Origin: Diphasiastrum complanatum
Taxonomy: Eukaryota; Streptophyta; Lycopodiopsida; Lycopodiales; Lycopodiaceae
Assembly: GCA_029204225.1 (NCBI GenBank)
Contig: CM055112.1
Coordinates: forward strand, 25,309,922-25,373,921
DNA length: 64,000 nt
Direction of reading: 5' to 3'
The notes below the pieces were generated by a model. The model had not been told where the DNA came from and searched no databases. It was given only the letters and a program-made list of their open reading frames with translations. A program made the translations under genes and the position numbers. Positions 25,040-36,183 of the stretch are shown here, piece after piece. Numbering within the stretch: position 1 is the stretch's first letter; each line of letters starts with the position of its first letter.

Positions 25040-25644
25040 TGTGAAGAATTGCCAAAAATTGGCAAATCTAGCTTGATCAAAAACCATGTAGAATAGTGTA
25101 AATTGTGTACACAAGTGGGTCCCACACATGTGAGGCCATGATGCCACATGGGAAACCCATCCTAATGTAGGTTAGGTCAAGTCAAGAGAGTTGGTCATGT
25201 CTATTTGGTGGTCATCCCTACTTTATAGGACCTACACCTAAGTTTAAGGTGAAAATTTGACCAACTAGCTACCTACCAAGCATAACTCTTGGAAATAGAC
25301 TAGGGTTTCATTTTAGGTCAAGCAGAGTGAGTTAACTTCCTTATTACATGCTGGAAATCCACCTAACTTCAAGAAGGAAGTCGAATTTGCTATGTATTCC
25401 CTCTCTCCATAGTGAGAAGATAGAAAATTTTTGGAGCTCATTGGCAATCTCAAGCTAGTTCACTATGTACATTGATTTTTTGTGATCCAAATGAAACCAA
25501 ATCAATTTCTACTTGTTTCTCAGGTTGAAGGCCGTACTAAAGCCTGTAGTACACACGTGTAGGCTCGGATTTTGATGTTTATCAATGCTTTTGATTGTTA
25601 ATGCTTGTTGTTTGTCAAATTGCCAATCTTACAGTACTTTCACA
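25040..25644 (+). repeat. 3' LTR of the deleted Copia, 605 bp
   Basis: Starts TGTGAAG and ends TTTCACA. It differs from the 5' LTR by about 11 substitutions, small indels and a deletion of about 95 bp near its end. The palindrome has become CACACGTGTA. Confidence 0.9.
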
Positions 25645-25673
25645 CAATTCTCATGATCATCAAAAATGTAATT

Positions 25674-25780
25674 GTAAGTATATCAAAACATATGCACTCT
25701 ACAACAATCATAGGTGATTTCCTTTATTGATGCTCTTCAGATTATGATGTAAATGCTTCAACATTGTTTTTTTCTTTCAG
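25674..25780 (+). other. Intron, 107 bp
   Basis: It starts GTAAGT and ends TTTTTCTTTCAG, both near-ideal plant splice signals. Splicing preserves the frame of the host gene. Confidence 0.6.
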
Positions 25781-26548
25781 ATTTATATCCATCATGCATA
25801 AGTGAATGGGAGCCCGCACAATCACTTGTAGATTGTGGTATCTATTTTTATGAATCTTTATATACGCCACAAACAGATGGAGGTTTTGGCAAGCTCGAAG
25901 CAATTCCATTGCCTAGTTTTTAAAGTGATGAGTGGCCTACTCCCGACAGCATTATTTCTGAATCCTTGAGATGCAAGCTACTCATTGATATTCAAAATGC
26001 TATGAAGATAAGCACAGGCTTGAAAATTGTTCACCTAAGTTGGTTTATGTCATTGCATATATTTGTTGATTTTTTCTCGAGTGCTTGCCATGTCACAGAT
26101 GCGAAAAAGACACGAGCTGATAACGTGCTGCAAAGATCTACCTACAACAATCACCATTGTGGGAGAACAATAGTTTCAAATAAACTTTAGTAAAAATCTG
26201 TGTATACACTCTTTCATTCAATAAATGAAAGCCCAAGTTGGGCATCTGTACATGTATTTTGTGCTCCCAAATTCATAAATTGGAGCATCATTTGATATAT
26301 CAATGTATATTTTTCTATGAAGTCTATACATGTATTTTTGTTCTATGTTATCTATATTCCTTCTGATCTTAATTTAGTATAACTACATCATCCTTTGCAC
26401 CATCATGAATAACGGGAGGCTGAAGCCTTGCCCTAGCCAGTATACTCAGGATAATTTCTTGTCTAAGTCTGTACACCTAGCTTGATGTGTACTCAGGAAG
26501 TGTAAACTACAAAATAGAACATTCATATATTAGTAATGGCCAAAAACA

Positions 26549-27640
26549 TCACCATAACAGAAAACTAATAATGATTCCAAAATAAGAATAAACAGAATTT
26601 ATCATTTTAGAAATATCAACATCTTGTTGAAGGACGAACCACTCTAAAAACAACTTGGCATTGTATAATGTGTACCACTCACAACTGAATGAATCATTTT
26701 GCTGGGGTGACTGCAAAATAATTCAGCACACAAGAAATCAATTATGAAACATAATGAATTAGACTGAAAATATTTCATTAGAATACTGATTTCAAAATAC
26801 TATTAAGAAAGACAGAGTTTACCTCCAAACTGACGATCTGCCAATCCACGGAATGGGGAACGTCTGTAGGAATATATTTACTTAGATATGGAACGTACAT
26901 ATCTACATCCTTATGTGTATTTCTCGCCGAATTCATCTTGACACAAAAACCTTTAATAATATTATTTACAGATCTCGTAATAGAGATCAGGTTTAAACTC
27001 CAGTGGTCACTGCAAAATAAGATTGAAATTTCTTTAGCTGCAATTCTGAGAACTATTTCCTTTGACAATGCCAATGTTAATGCATAAAACAACAAGAAGC
27101 ATTTAATATATCTTACTTCGTATGATAAGGTATGAGCAGATACTTTGTTGCTGGTGTGAATCCACTTGTCAGACACTGTGACAATGTGTCATTGTTCTCC
27201 TTGAAGGCTTGAAGCAGAAAGTTACTCAGCACCAGCAACTCATTTGATGAATCTCTTGCAATGTCATATTGCAAGAGTGTGAGCCCGGACTCTATCACAG
27301 GATCACTGATAGGAGCCCGTCTGACTTTGAGATCCAAGCAATCTATAACTCTAAAATTAATACTAAAATCAACTTCATCTAGTCTAAAGCAAAAAGGAGT
27401 ACCAATAGTATCTATAGCATCGGATATGTCTTTCTCAAATTTAAGATAATCATCCGAATCTATATATGTATAAAAATTTGGAGGAGGAGGAGGTGGTGGA
27501 TGTGTAGTATCTACAACAATTGAAGGGGTTTCCAAAACAGAGGGAGCTATATTTTTTTTTTTTTGCCTATTTTCTCCATAGGTCCACTCCAGTACATGCA
27601 TTATATTGATCTTGTTCATTTCTTCCCAGCTTTCAGACAT
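26549..27640 (-). CDS. Ulp1/C48-like cysteine protease, three exons
   Basis: Three exons (27640-27117, 27009-26823, 26710-26549) join in frame to 290 codons without a stop. Introns of 107 and 112 bp start GTAAGA/GTAAAC and both end TTTTGCAG. Exon 1 ends K-Y-L-L-I-P-Y-H-T, and splicing completes N-D-H-W-S-L, the His box of Ulp1-type proteases. Exon 3 starts S-P-Q-Q-N-D-S-F-S-C-E-W-Y, the Gln/Cys box. His at about 177 and Cys at about 247 are 70 residues apart, close to the Ulp1 spacing. Family members cleave SUMO or similar modifiers. Two features are unusual: the Gly after the catalytic Cys is Glu, and no Asp is seen where the triad Asp is expected. The protein may therefore be inactive or specialised. 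Such proteases are known passengers of plant MULE (KAONASHI) and CACTA transposons. A Pro run lies in exon 1. Confidence 0.6.
26711..26822 (-). other. Intron of the Ulp1-like gene, 112 bp
   Basis: GTAAAC..ATTTTGCAG on the minus strand, phase 0. It joins V-S-L-E to S-P-Q-Q at the catalytic Gln/Cys box. Confidence 0.65.
27010..27116 (-). other. Intron of the Ulp1-like gene, 107 bp
   Basis: GTAAGA..ATTTTGCAG on the minus strand. The split codon (AA | T) becomes Asn, directly before D-H-W. Confidence 0.65.
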
Positions 27641-27766
27641 AGACTGGATAGAATGTTCACCAAATTGTTTGATCTTTTCAAAAGCAGTTCAATGTGCCCG
27701 TATTGCAACAAGAAATGACAATTGGTTGAATTTTAGAGTGGTTTCGTACTTTTTCTGTTAGTTCAG

Positions 27767-28045
27767 ATCCCAGATGATGATGAATTTTTTGTTGTTGACC
27801 CTCCTTTTGCACCATCCTCTGTTCAGTCAGCTATTAAGGATATCAGTCACTTTCTTATCGACACTCCTGATAAGGAAACTGACTTTATTGATGTAAATAA
27901 TGATGTTCTCCGGGATTCTTTCATTGGCCAAAATACATCTGATGATGACTCCAAATCTACGGAGGAGTCAAAATTTTATTTCAATTTGCCTGTATATTAT
28001 ATTAATGACAATGTATATTTTACTACGCATATGTCAAAATCATAA
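27767..28045 (+). CDS. Acidic exon of an unrecognised gene
   Basis: An open frame of 92 codons with no ATG at its start directly follows a TTAGTTCAG splice acceptor and ends in TAA at 28043-28045. It is rich in Asp, Glu, Ser and Phe (I-P-D-D-D-E-F-F-V-V-D-P at the start) and has no visible motif. AT-rich non-coding sequence follows, as expected of a 3' UTR. It lies on the opposite strand to both the Ulp1-like gene and the exon at 28114-28343. It may be the last exon of a third gene in the same mobile unit. Confidence 0.35.
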   Translation: MPDDDEFFVVDPPFAPSSVQSAIKDISHFLIDTPDKETDFIDVNNDVLRDSFIGQNTSDDDSKSTEESKFYFNLPVYYINDNVYFTTHMSKS

Positions 28046-28113
28046 TGTTAGTCTTATGTTTGGATGTAAATATATATGAAAGTTTGAAAGCATTTTGAAA
28101 ATTTTATACTAAC

Positions 28114-28343
28114 CATGTAATGAGTGATGTGATCTTCTCCCCATGCTTTTGATACTGCATTAACAAACTCGACACAAGTCCTTTGGACAACTTTCTTATC
28201 AATATTAGAGTATTTTTTTTTTCTTAGCAATCATACTATCAAGATTTTTCCATACATCAACTTTTAGTACTCTGGTTTTGTCATCTTTCTTGAAGTCCTG
28301 AGTGGCAGCAATAATATCTGTCCAAAAGGCATCAATATTTTAT
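28114..28343 (-). CDS. Lys-rich exon of an unrecognised gene
   Basis: An open minus-strand frame begins at a repeat junction near 28343 and ends at a GTTAGT donor (28113). The peptide includes A-F-W-T-D-I-I-A-A-T-Q-D-F, V-D-V-W-K-N-L-D and C-V-E-F-V-N-A-V-S-K-A-W-G. A Trp-containing helical stretch followed by Lys-rich sequence resembles Myb/SANT-like DNA-binding regions found beside plant transposases, but the match is too weak to name. It may be a 5' exon of the Ulp1-like gene, though the intron would then contain the antisense acidic exon. The 5' end is missing. Confidence 0.35.
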
Positions 28344-28344
28344 A

Positions 28345-29370
28345 GGCCTCTTGTACCTGCACGATCAACAATTGCAACCTCACTAATCACGTGCTTCATT
28401 GCAATGTATGAGCATCAAAAGGATCTTCATCTCACACACAAACTCTACATGATCCATTTCCTCATCAAACTTGTGTAGTTATAGATCTACACAATAATTG
28501 CAAGGCCTTGTTCCGGAATGCATTTTTGAAAAAAGCATTGGGGTATTTTGGAATGTGCACTTAATTTCTTTTTAGAATTTTTTGAATTTAAAACATGATT
28601 TATCCTGTTTTTATTTTTTAACGTTTTTAGTATAAATTCTTTTAAGTAGTTTGTATATTTTCTTGTTACTACTAATCTGGTGTTGGTGTTCCACTACAAT
28701 GTATGACATTGTACCCTTTGATACTCCAAGCATTGAGGTTGACATCTACTTCTCACAACATTTCTTTTCATAGTTTGATTTCCATGCAATTGTAAATAAT
28801 GAACAAAGACTTTTCGAATTATCCAAATTATTAAATTTAAATCATAAATAAAAAATTGTGACTTTTTTTTATATTGAATATAAATTTTATAGATTATATC
28901 AAATTATGAAATTAGTGAATATTAAATCACAATATTTGTAAGTGCACAAATTGTGTCCATTCTTGTGCATTTAGTTGTGAAATCGAAAACTACAAAATTT
29001 ATGACTAGTTTCATCACATCATAAACAATAAATTATAATATTAATTTTTTGAAAGTGAATGTGCATCATGAAATCGTAAATATTCATCATATAATTTACT
29101 ATGACTTTCGTGAACAATAACTTCAAATTTTTATAGTGAGCAATAAAACAACAAATTCTTATACATATCAAAATTTATAAAGTTAACATAATTTTTTATA
29201 TTCATTATTGCATCATCCTAATTTATTGCATTTTGAAGAAGTTGATTTTTTTGAGATCTTGTATTATAAAGCTTGTTGGTAAAATATTACAAGTTTACAT
29301 TAATAACGAATTCTATTGACTTTAATAAAGCTATGCAACATAAGCTTTATATGAAAGGTAAGCTTAAATA
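28345..29370 (+). repeat. Blocks U (inverted fragment), T and R, partial copies
   Basis: The first ~55 bp (from GGCCTCTTGTACCTGCACG) are block U in reverse. The sequence then switches to forward U at GCAATGTATGAGCATC, followed by T (to 28795, where it jumps to R at TGCAATTGTAAATAATG) and R (to about 29360). This is a small local inversion inside a deleted composite. Confidence 0.65.
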
Positions 29371-29570
29371 TATATTAAGGAGGAGTGATAAAAATAATGT
29401 AATGTAAACAACTAATGTGTTGATCTGTAAAGACCACAAAATATATCTAGTTATTCTGTCAGTCCCAAAACATTTTGACTCTTTATGTAGCCCATCCGAT
29501 CTCATCTATGTAGAGTTCAAGATGATATGATTTTCCATCTCTTTCTCCTTGGAACTTGGTCACAAGTGAT
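29371..29570 (+). repeat. LTR-like segment with purine tract
   Basis: AAGGAGGAG precedes TGATAAAAATAATG, as at the start of a 3' LTR. The following CCGATCTCATCTATGTAGAG is shared with the Copia LTR at 10559. Reverse copies occur at 61555-61750 and, diverged, at 52440-52600. It leads directly into block Q. Confidence 0.55.
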
Positions 29571-30719
<1,149 letters not shown>

Positions 30720-32880
30720 GATCATGTGTATAACAAGGTATCTATATGGTGTCCATGGCAAGTAAAAACCATTCTCAGTGCATGATCGATCCTATATGTA
30801 ACTTCCTCTTGAAATATACCTTCTCCAATAGTTATTGAGTCATGAGAGTTGGCTTTGTTAGCGGATTGCAGAGATCCCCCAGATGCCGAGCCAAGCTAAA
30901 GACACAGAGTATCTCTCACCAATGACCGAGGAGGTCTCAGAAGGAGGAGAGTAGAAGAAACTGAGAGCCGAGCATGAGAGTCGAGGATTACTAGCTAGGA
31001 TGACAGTTATTTTCTCTGTGAGCCTACATGGTGTATCGTAGACAACGAACGACCATGTAATATCTAGTAATGTTTCATAGGCAATGTAAATAAGTGTAGA
31101 CCCCCTTAAATAATTTAGAGTGAGCCACCTTTTGATGGTGACCTCTAGTGGAAGGGCTATTTCCACATGTAATTTCTAAATTAGTGGAATTGCCACTTGG
31201 TCTCCACATGGGCAGCCCTCTTGCTTATTTATGGACCCCCCTCTCTTGTGAGGGAGCTTTTGATTGTATTGTCATTCCTCTTGATTGAATAAAGAAGATC
31301 TTCCACGAGTTCTTGGCAATTGAAAAGCTCCTTGTTCATGGCTATCTTCTTGAGTGAGATTCCTATGAGCATGTTCTGATTTCTTTGTGTGATTGTGGAT
31401 TAATTAGATTTCTTGCTTACTTTCTTGCTTTGTGGAATGTAGATGTGGACTAATTTTCTCGTTTCTTGATTTTGTAGTTTCGGCATGCAAGTAAACTATA
31501 GAGGCTGAGATTGTGGATCTGATTTTGCATATTCACTAACAATCATGTCCTTGATTGTTCTTGGGTATTCCAAGCATCACGAAATGGGTGTTTCTTGATT
31601 TTTGGGCTGCTAGAATGCTATTAGGAAGTTAGCTTTCTTGATTCTTGTTTCTTGTTGAGAGCTTAATCTTGTTATTGTATTATTCCCTGATTTCCTAAGA
31701 TAGTTTTGCTAATCTGTGCTTCAGCAAGGAATTGGTTGCATGGCTTGTAAATGCATGTAGCTGAGGGAAGATAACTTTTTCATCCCATTGAGAAGCTAGG
31801 AATACACATTGCAAACTGAGAAATACTTCTGTCTGGAAACCGTTCTAAACAAGAGCTGCTTAATTGTAAAGAACTGGCTGCTAGAAACGGGCAGGAACAC
31901 CCGGTTTCCAGAGCAGTGACCACCAAAAGTAACAAAGAAGAGAAGTAAAAGGAGGAGAATTGTGGTCACAGATTTGGTTGGAATCTGTGAACAGGCTTCT
32001 ATTGATTGAAATCAACAAAGGAGGCCTGGGACACATTAGCCTCAACATATGAGACTAAAAGAGTCACTAATCGTTTGTACCTACACAAGAAGCTGATCAC
32101 CATGAAAATGGCAGAGGGTGACACGATGTCTGTTCATTTCACAAAGCCACATGTGCTTATTGAATAGTTTGTTGCGGTTGGATCGGTGGTGAGTGATGAA
32201 GAAGCATTCATGATACTTCTTAGCTGCCTTCCAAAGTCATTTGATCACTCGACATTAATATTTGGTAGTATAACACACTAGATGGATCCGTAGTCCATTA
32301 GTGTGATTCTTCTTCAGGACGCAAGTCTGGTGATGTAGAACATGCCTTCTTTGATGGGGGAAGGGAGATAGGAAGAACGAGAATGGAGAAGAGAGCAGGA
32401 ATATTGCGGAACAGCTCCCCCGTTCTAATCAATTGCTAGGTGCAAAAACAGTCTAATAGACAGCTTATGCTAAAAGATAATTACAGCTTTATGCGTTTCG
32501 ATTGTCCAACAGGATCTTAGAAATTAATTCATACTCTAAAACAAGAGTACATTCTACCAAAGAGATTAGGGATGGTTTGTGTGTGATACTACTAAAATCG
32601 GATTCAATGTGAAGTATAGTTTTGAAATAAATGGAAGAGCAATATGATATCGCGAGTTTCTTAGGCGTCAAAGACAGCCATCGTCTGATCAGAAACTGAT
32701 GAGTCGTAGGCGTCCATGTTATGATCAGCACGAGCAAACAACAATGAAAGTGCATTCAATCACAACAAGCATTCATCTATGTTGTACACAGATAAAAACG
32801 TGCTACTGCTATATTACATTGAAGCACAATAAAACAACAATTACAACAAAAAATGGCAGCGTAACTGGGAGGCTCAAATA
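30720..32880 (+). repeat. Repeat block S, copy 2
   Basis: Direct homologue of 18291-20460, including the LTR-like part with TGATGGTGACCTCTAGTGG and the AATAAA signal, and the gag remnant. It has an extra ~50 bp near 30970-31030 that copy 1 lacks. Confidence 0.7.
32027..32340 (+). pseudogene. Copia gag remnant, copy 2
   Basis: Same segment as 19605-19940 (W-D-T-L-A-S-T-Y-E-T, K-M-A-E-G-D, V-V-S-D-E-E), with shared and private stops. It lacks the 9-bp stretch coding E-E-L near the end that copy 1 keeps. The TAG after V-L-I-E is shared by both copies, so that stop predates the duplication. Confidence 0.6.
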
Positions 32881-33033
32881 ATAAATCTGATAGACGGAGC
32901 AGCTCAAATAATCTGTGCTTGAATGATCTATTTATAGATTTCATCCGTGTATTAACTACATTGAATGTTTGTCACCTAATTAGGTAAGTCATTGTACTTG
33001 GAAGTATATGGCTTTTGTGACAACTATACATAG

Positions 33034-33042
33034 TATATAAGG
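33034..33042 (+). promoter_or_regulatory. Possible TATA box
   Basis: TATATAAGG is followed within 50 bp by GACGTC. No gene starts just downstream, so this may be part of an old LTR promoter. Weak evidence. Confidence 0.2.
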
Positions 33043-33170
33043 TCAACGAATCAGGATCGTTGACGCGGACAAGGACGTCACAAATTCTCTCACTTTGCAT
33101 TTTATGTGAAGCGTTTTTCTCTCACTTCGCAAATTTTCAAAAGTGGCTGGGAACGTTCCTCGTTGAAAAA

Positions 33171-33325
33171 TAGACGACCTCCGGCATTTTTTCTCTCTTC
33201 AAAATTTTGCGAAAAAGCTAAGGTGTCCTAAAACAGTTCAAGTCTTGAAGTAGATGACCTTTGGAATTTTCTCTCTCTTCGTCTTTTTGCGAAAAGCCGA
33301 AGGTGTTATAAAATAGTTGAACTTT
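33171..33325 (+). repeat. Imperfect 80-bp tandem duplication
   Basis: The words TAGACGACCTCCGG...TTTTGCGAAAAAGC and TAGATGACCTTTGG...TTTTGCGAAAAGCC are about 80 bp apart, and the sequence between them aligns. It is non-coding and lies in a repeat shared in reverse with 11130-11400. Confidence 0.6.
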
Positions 33326-33502
33326 GAACTGTTGCAAAATATTTTAAATTGTTGAACTATGCTAATTTTGCATTTCAGGGAAATGCGAAATAGACGACAC
33401 TGTTGAAAACATAGTTCATCTCTGCAGACTGTCGCGACACTTAGAGTATTTTTGCAAACTGTTGCGATAGTAATGTATTTATGCATTCTTGTTCTGAATG
33501 CT

Positions 33503-33657
33503 AATTGTATGGGTTAATTATGTGCCAATGCGGAAATGTATTTTGCTCATTGCACCGATACGCTGAAACGCATCAGTATACAACTTATTACAAAGCAATT
33601 GGGCGCGATGCCATCGCAAAGGCAAATCCTGTAGTCAAGGCTCAAAGTTTAGAGTGA
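33503..33657 (+). pseudogene. SAP copy 4: C-terminal fragment with half an AN1 finger
   Basis: Homology to copies 1-3 starts abruptly at L-Y-G-L-I and runs to the C-terminal G-R-D-A-I-A-K-A-N-P motif and a TGA. It keeps C-x-C-x4-C-x2-H-x5-H of the AN1 finger, but the last Cys is Tyr and the N-terminal two thirds of the protein is absent. The 3' UTR follows in normal order until it is interrupted at about 33757 by the Gypsy element, and continues at 43012. This fragment cannot code a working zinc finger. Confidence 0.8.
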
Positions 33658-33743
33658 ATTTGAATGATTGATAGTTGAATATCGCTTAAAAAACTTCCTT
33701 ATTCTATTGAGTCCTGAGCAACATCTATAGCGGAAATTTTTGC

Positions 33744-35301
33744 TCACAGATTATCGTACTCATCGTGTGCATCGGGCCCGCTGCAAGATGAGGTGGCATC
33801 ACTTGAGAGCTCCTTCAGCTCAGCCAACTCTTCCTCGACAAGAGCCTTCGCATTCTCGAGCGGTTGTAAAACTAGACTCAAAAATTTTTGAGCATCTGGC
33901 CTTGGAGCTGGTTCAGCTTCGTGAGATCGACTGTGATTGACCCTACATTGGTACTCAGAGACAGAGCAGCTTCTACCTTTAGTCTTGCCATTCGCTCCTC
34001 TTGTAAATGTTTCTGGAGAGTGTGTTGATTCACAGCCAAAATTTGCTGCTTCAAAGAATCGTTTTGAGTCTGAAACTTGTCAGACTTGGCCTGAATCGTC
34101 TTATTTGTCTGCTTCAAAGAATCAGCTTCCTTTATTAGAGTCTGAAGCTGTGTTTCGAGAGAATGATTTTGTTCGATCAGCTTCGTGTTGTCTGATTCAA
34201 GCGAATCGATCTTCTCAAAGGACTCCTTCAGAGAGTCTATTGATTTCCTCTCTAAGTTGATAAGCTGCATCGTGAGTTGTCGGTGGTACTTGTCAAACTC
34301 ATATACTTTAGCCACTAGATTCTTGGCTTTCTCTGTCATGGATCGAAACCACTGGGACTGGTCGTCTGGTTCTTCTTCATCTGCCACAGGTGCCCCAGTG
34401 TCGCCTTCAACAGTTGTTCGTCCTTTGTCTGATGTGTCGGATTAGGTTGCGTCATCCTCATAGGTGGATGCACTCTGCTACTTCTGAGATGTGGAAGCAG
34501 ACGCTGGCTTTGAAGAATCAGCAGCAGCAGCAGCTCCATAGATATCCATTGCCATAGCTTCACTCTCCATAGTAGTGGTGGCTGCTACTTCGACTGCTGG
34601 TGCAGCATCGGATGTAACCGGAATAGGTATGGAAATGAGACTAGAAAGATCAATTGGCTTGGGAGCCAACATCCTTCCCATCAGTATTATTTTTGCGTGC
34701 TCAGTCAGAATTTGAAAATGAACGCACAGGCGAGAAACATGGGCTCCGACTCCAGAAAACTTTTGATGTTTGATCCAGTGCAGAAAATCTTTGTATGTGA
34801 TAACGCTGAAGCACACTAGATTACTCGCAAGCGCATCCAATATGTAACCAAAATTTTGAACTGAAATTGTTGCATCCGCATCCGTCAAAAATATTGCTTG
34901 GTTTGTGTATTTACAAAACAGTTTGAATGTTGTATCTCGGATCATAGAGATTTTGAACCCCTTCATGGGTATGAAGCAGTTGCTTAGGAAGTGGGCCGAT
35001 TCATCCACTGAATCTTTTTTTGTTGAAACCAGCTTCCCATGCAATGGTAGTCCGAGGGTTGTGCAGAACAAGTCTTCAGAGATGGTGAAGAATTTGCCTC
35101 GACATGAACTTTGAATTCCTCCTCCGAAATTGAATGGATAGAGTTCACAAACTCAATACTAACTTTAGAGAGGATGATGGAGGGGTCCACTTTCAAATCA
35201 CTCAACTTGCATAGATCCAAAAAGGATTGGATGGATGCCAGACGGATTTTTGCGTGTGCTTTCCGGATGATATTAGAGTTAGAACTTGATCCAGAAGCCA
35301 T
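33744..35301 (-). pseudogene. Extra ORF downstream of Gypsy pol, decayed
   Basis: On the strand of the Gypsy pol, a coding region of about 519 codons starts at 35301 (M-A-S-G-S-S-S) and is broken by one frameshift (near 35094), two in-frame stops (TAG about 34475-34477, TAA about 34442-34444) and a frame change near 33877. The N-terminal part contains a hydrophobic F-T-I-S-E-x-L-F-x-x-x-L-G-L-P motif, as in the putative plant transposon protein domain found in Gypsy-associated ORFs. A variable Ala/Ser/Thr-rich linker follows, then a long coiled coil (about 34330-33950). Athila and Tat-type elements carry such additional ORFs after pol. No signal peptide or membrane segment is visible, so I would not call it env. 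The last codons run into flanking SAP 3'-UTR sequence. Confidence 0.5.
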
Positions 35302-35699
35302 TGGTTGAATGTTTGACGATAGCTCCGTAGATTACAATAGTTTGCAAAAGAGTGCTTTGATCGCAAAGAAAATGAGCGTAGGAAAGCATAAACTCACAGG
35401 CAAAAAGTGTACGAAAAATGAAAAATAACTCTGATAAGCAGTAGTGGTGTGGAAGGGATGATGACGTGGCATGGTGACTTGACATCTGTCACTTCCATTT
35501 ATGGAGGACGTGCATGGCTCATTGTTTGAAACTATAATTTGACAGATCGATCTTTAATGACAAAAGACCATTTGTGAAAAGAAAAGAAATAAATGAAGAA
35601 GAAACAATATCTGTTTGGATATGTAAGCGTACACACGTCTGAATAATGATGATCACATGGCCATCATCTTTAATGGAGGGGTACAAAAAGGTAGGTTGG
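35302..35699 (-). other. Spacer upstream of the extra Gypsy ORF
   Basis: AT-rich and without recognised coding. It lies between the start of the extra ORF and the TTCnnGAA-rich region and could form part of its leader. Confidence 0.35.
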
Positions 35700-35714
35700 A
35701 AAATTCTCAAAAGA

Positions 35715-36068
35715 TTCTCGAAAATATGCTAGAAAGATTTTAGAAAAGTTTCGCGAAAGTTTCTCGAAGGATTCTAAAAAATGATATAGAAACTCTCAAA
35801 ATTTTCTTGAAAATTTTAGCGACATACGAGAAAATTTTTCGAAAAAATAGAGAAAATGCTAGAAAAGATTCAGAGAAATTCTCAAAAATGATTTACGAAA
35901 ATTTGAACACATTTGAATTAACAAATTGAGTGTCGCGAAAAGTTCTCGAAAAGTTATCGAAAATACTTTTAAAATGATATTGAAAGATTGAGAGAAGTCA
36001 AGAAATTTTTTTGAAAAATTCACGAAACATTATGAAAAATGTTGAACGGTGGTAGAAAATTTCACGAA
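35715..36068. promoter_or_regulatory. Cluster of seven TTCnnGAA sites (heat-shock-element-like)
   Basis: TTCnnGAA occurs at 35715, 35750, 35761, 35804, 35943, 36019 and 36061. Paired inverted TTC/GAA units are the core of heat-shock elements, although the usual three contiguous units with 2-bp gaps are not seen: the 35750 and 35761 sites have a 3-bp gap. The cluster lies after pol and about 400-770 bp upstream of the extra ORF on the same strand. The region is A-rich and degenerate, so a regulatory role is only inferred. Confidence 0.3.
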
Positions 36069-36183
36069 AATTTCTAAAAAAAAATAAAAGAAAAGTCGTG
36101 AAAAATTTTAGACAAGATAAAAGAAAATTTTCAATTAATTCCAAAAAAATACTAAAAAATAATAAGAATAAAAAAAATTCTGG

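Larger units (their letters stand above)
21176..25644 (+). mobile_element. Deleted Copia LTR retrotransposon (gag-protease type)
   Basis: LTRs start TGTGAAG and end TTTCACA. The 5' LTR is followed directly by a tRNA-iMet primer site, and the 3' LTR is preceded by the purine tract GAGGAGGAG. Flanking 5-mers are CAATC (21171-21175) and CAATT (25645-25649), a target duplication with one mismatch. Removing the element restores an open exon. The internal region keeps gag, protease and parts of integrase but lacks reverse transcriptase and RNase H, so it depends on a related element for mobility. I count about 11 substitutions between the LTRs over ~600 shared bp. Confidence 0.9.
20853..25923 (+). 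pseudogene. Spliced gene of unknown function split by a Copia insertion
   Basis: A Lys/Arg-rich exon runs from about 20853 to 21175 and continues in frame after the insertion (25650-25673), giving K-V-H-D-I-N-S-H-D-H. An intron of 107 bp (25674-25780, GTAAGT..TTTCTTTCAG) joins in frame to a further exon (25781-25923) with an acidic, aromatic-rich peptide. The TAA at 25921 is followed by sensible protein (S-D-E-W-P-T-P-D) and may be a CAA-to-TAA mutation; if so, the frame continues to about 26190. I recognise no domain. Its strand matches the transposase-like gene at 12-13.6 kb, so it may be a downstream part of the same gene, displaced by the SAP composite. It converges with the protease gene at 26549-27640. 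Confidence 0.4.

Noticed and set aside
33744-35301. An env-like gene after Gypsy pol
   Set aside because: No signal peptide, transmembrane segment or cleavage motif is visible. A coiled-coil accessory ORF describes what is seen.
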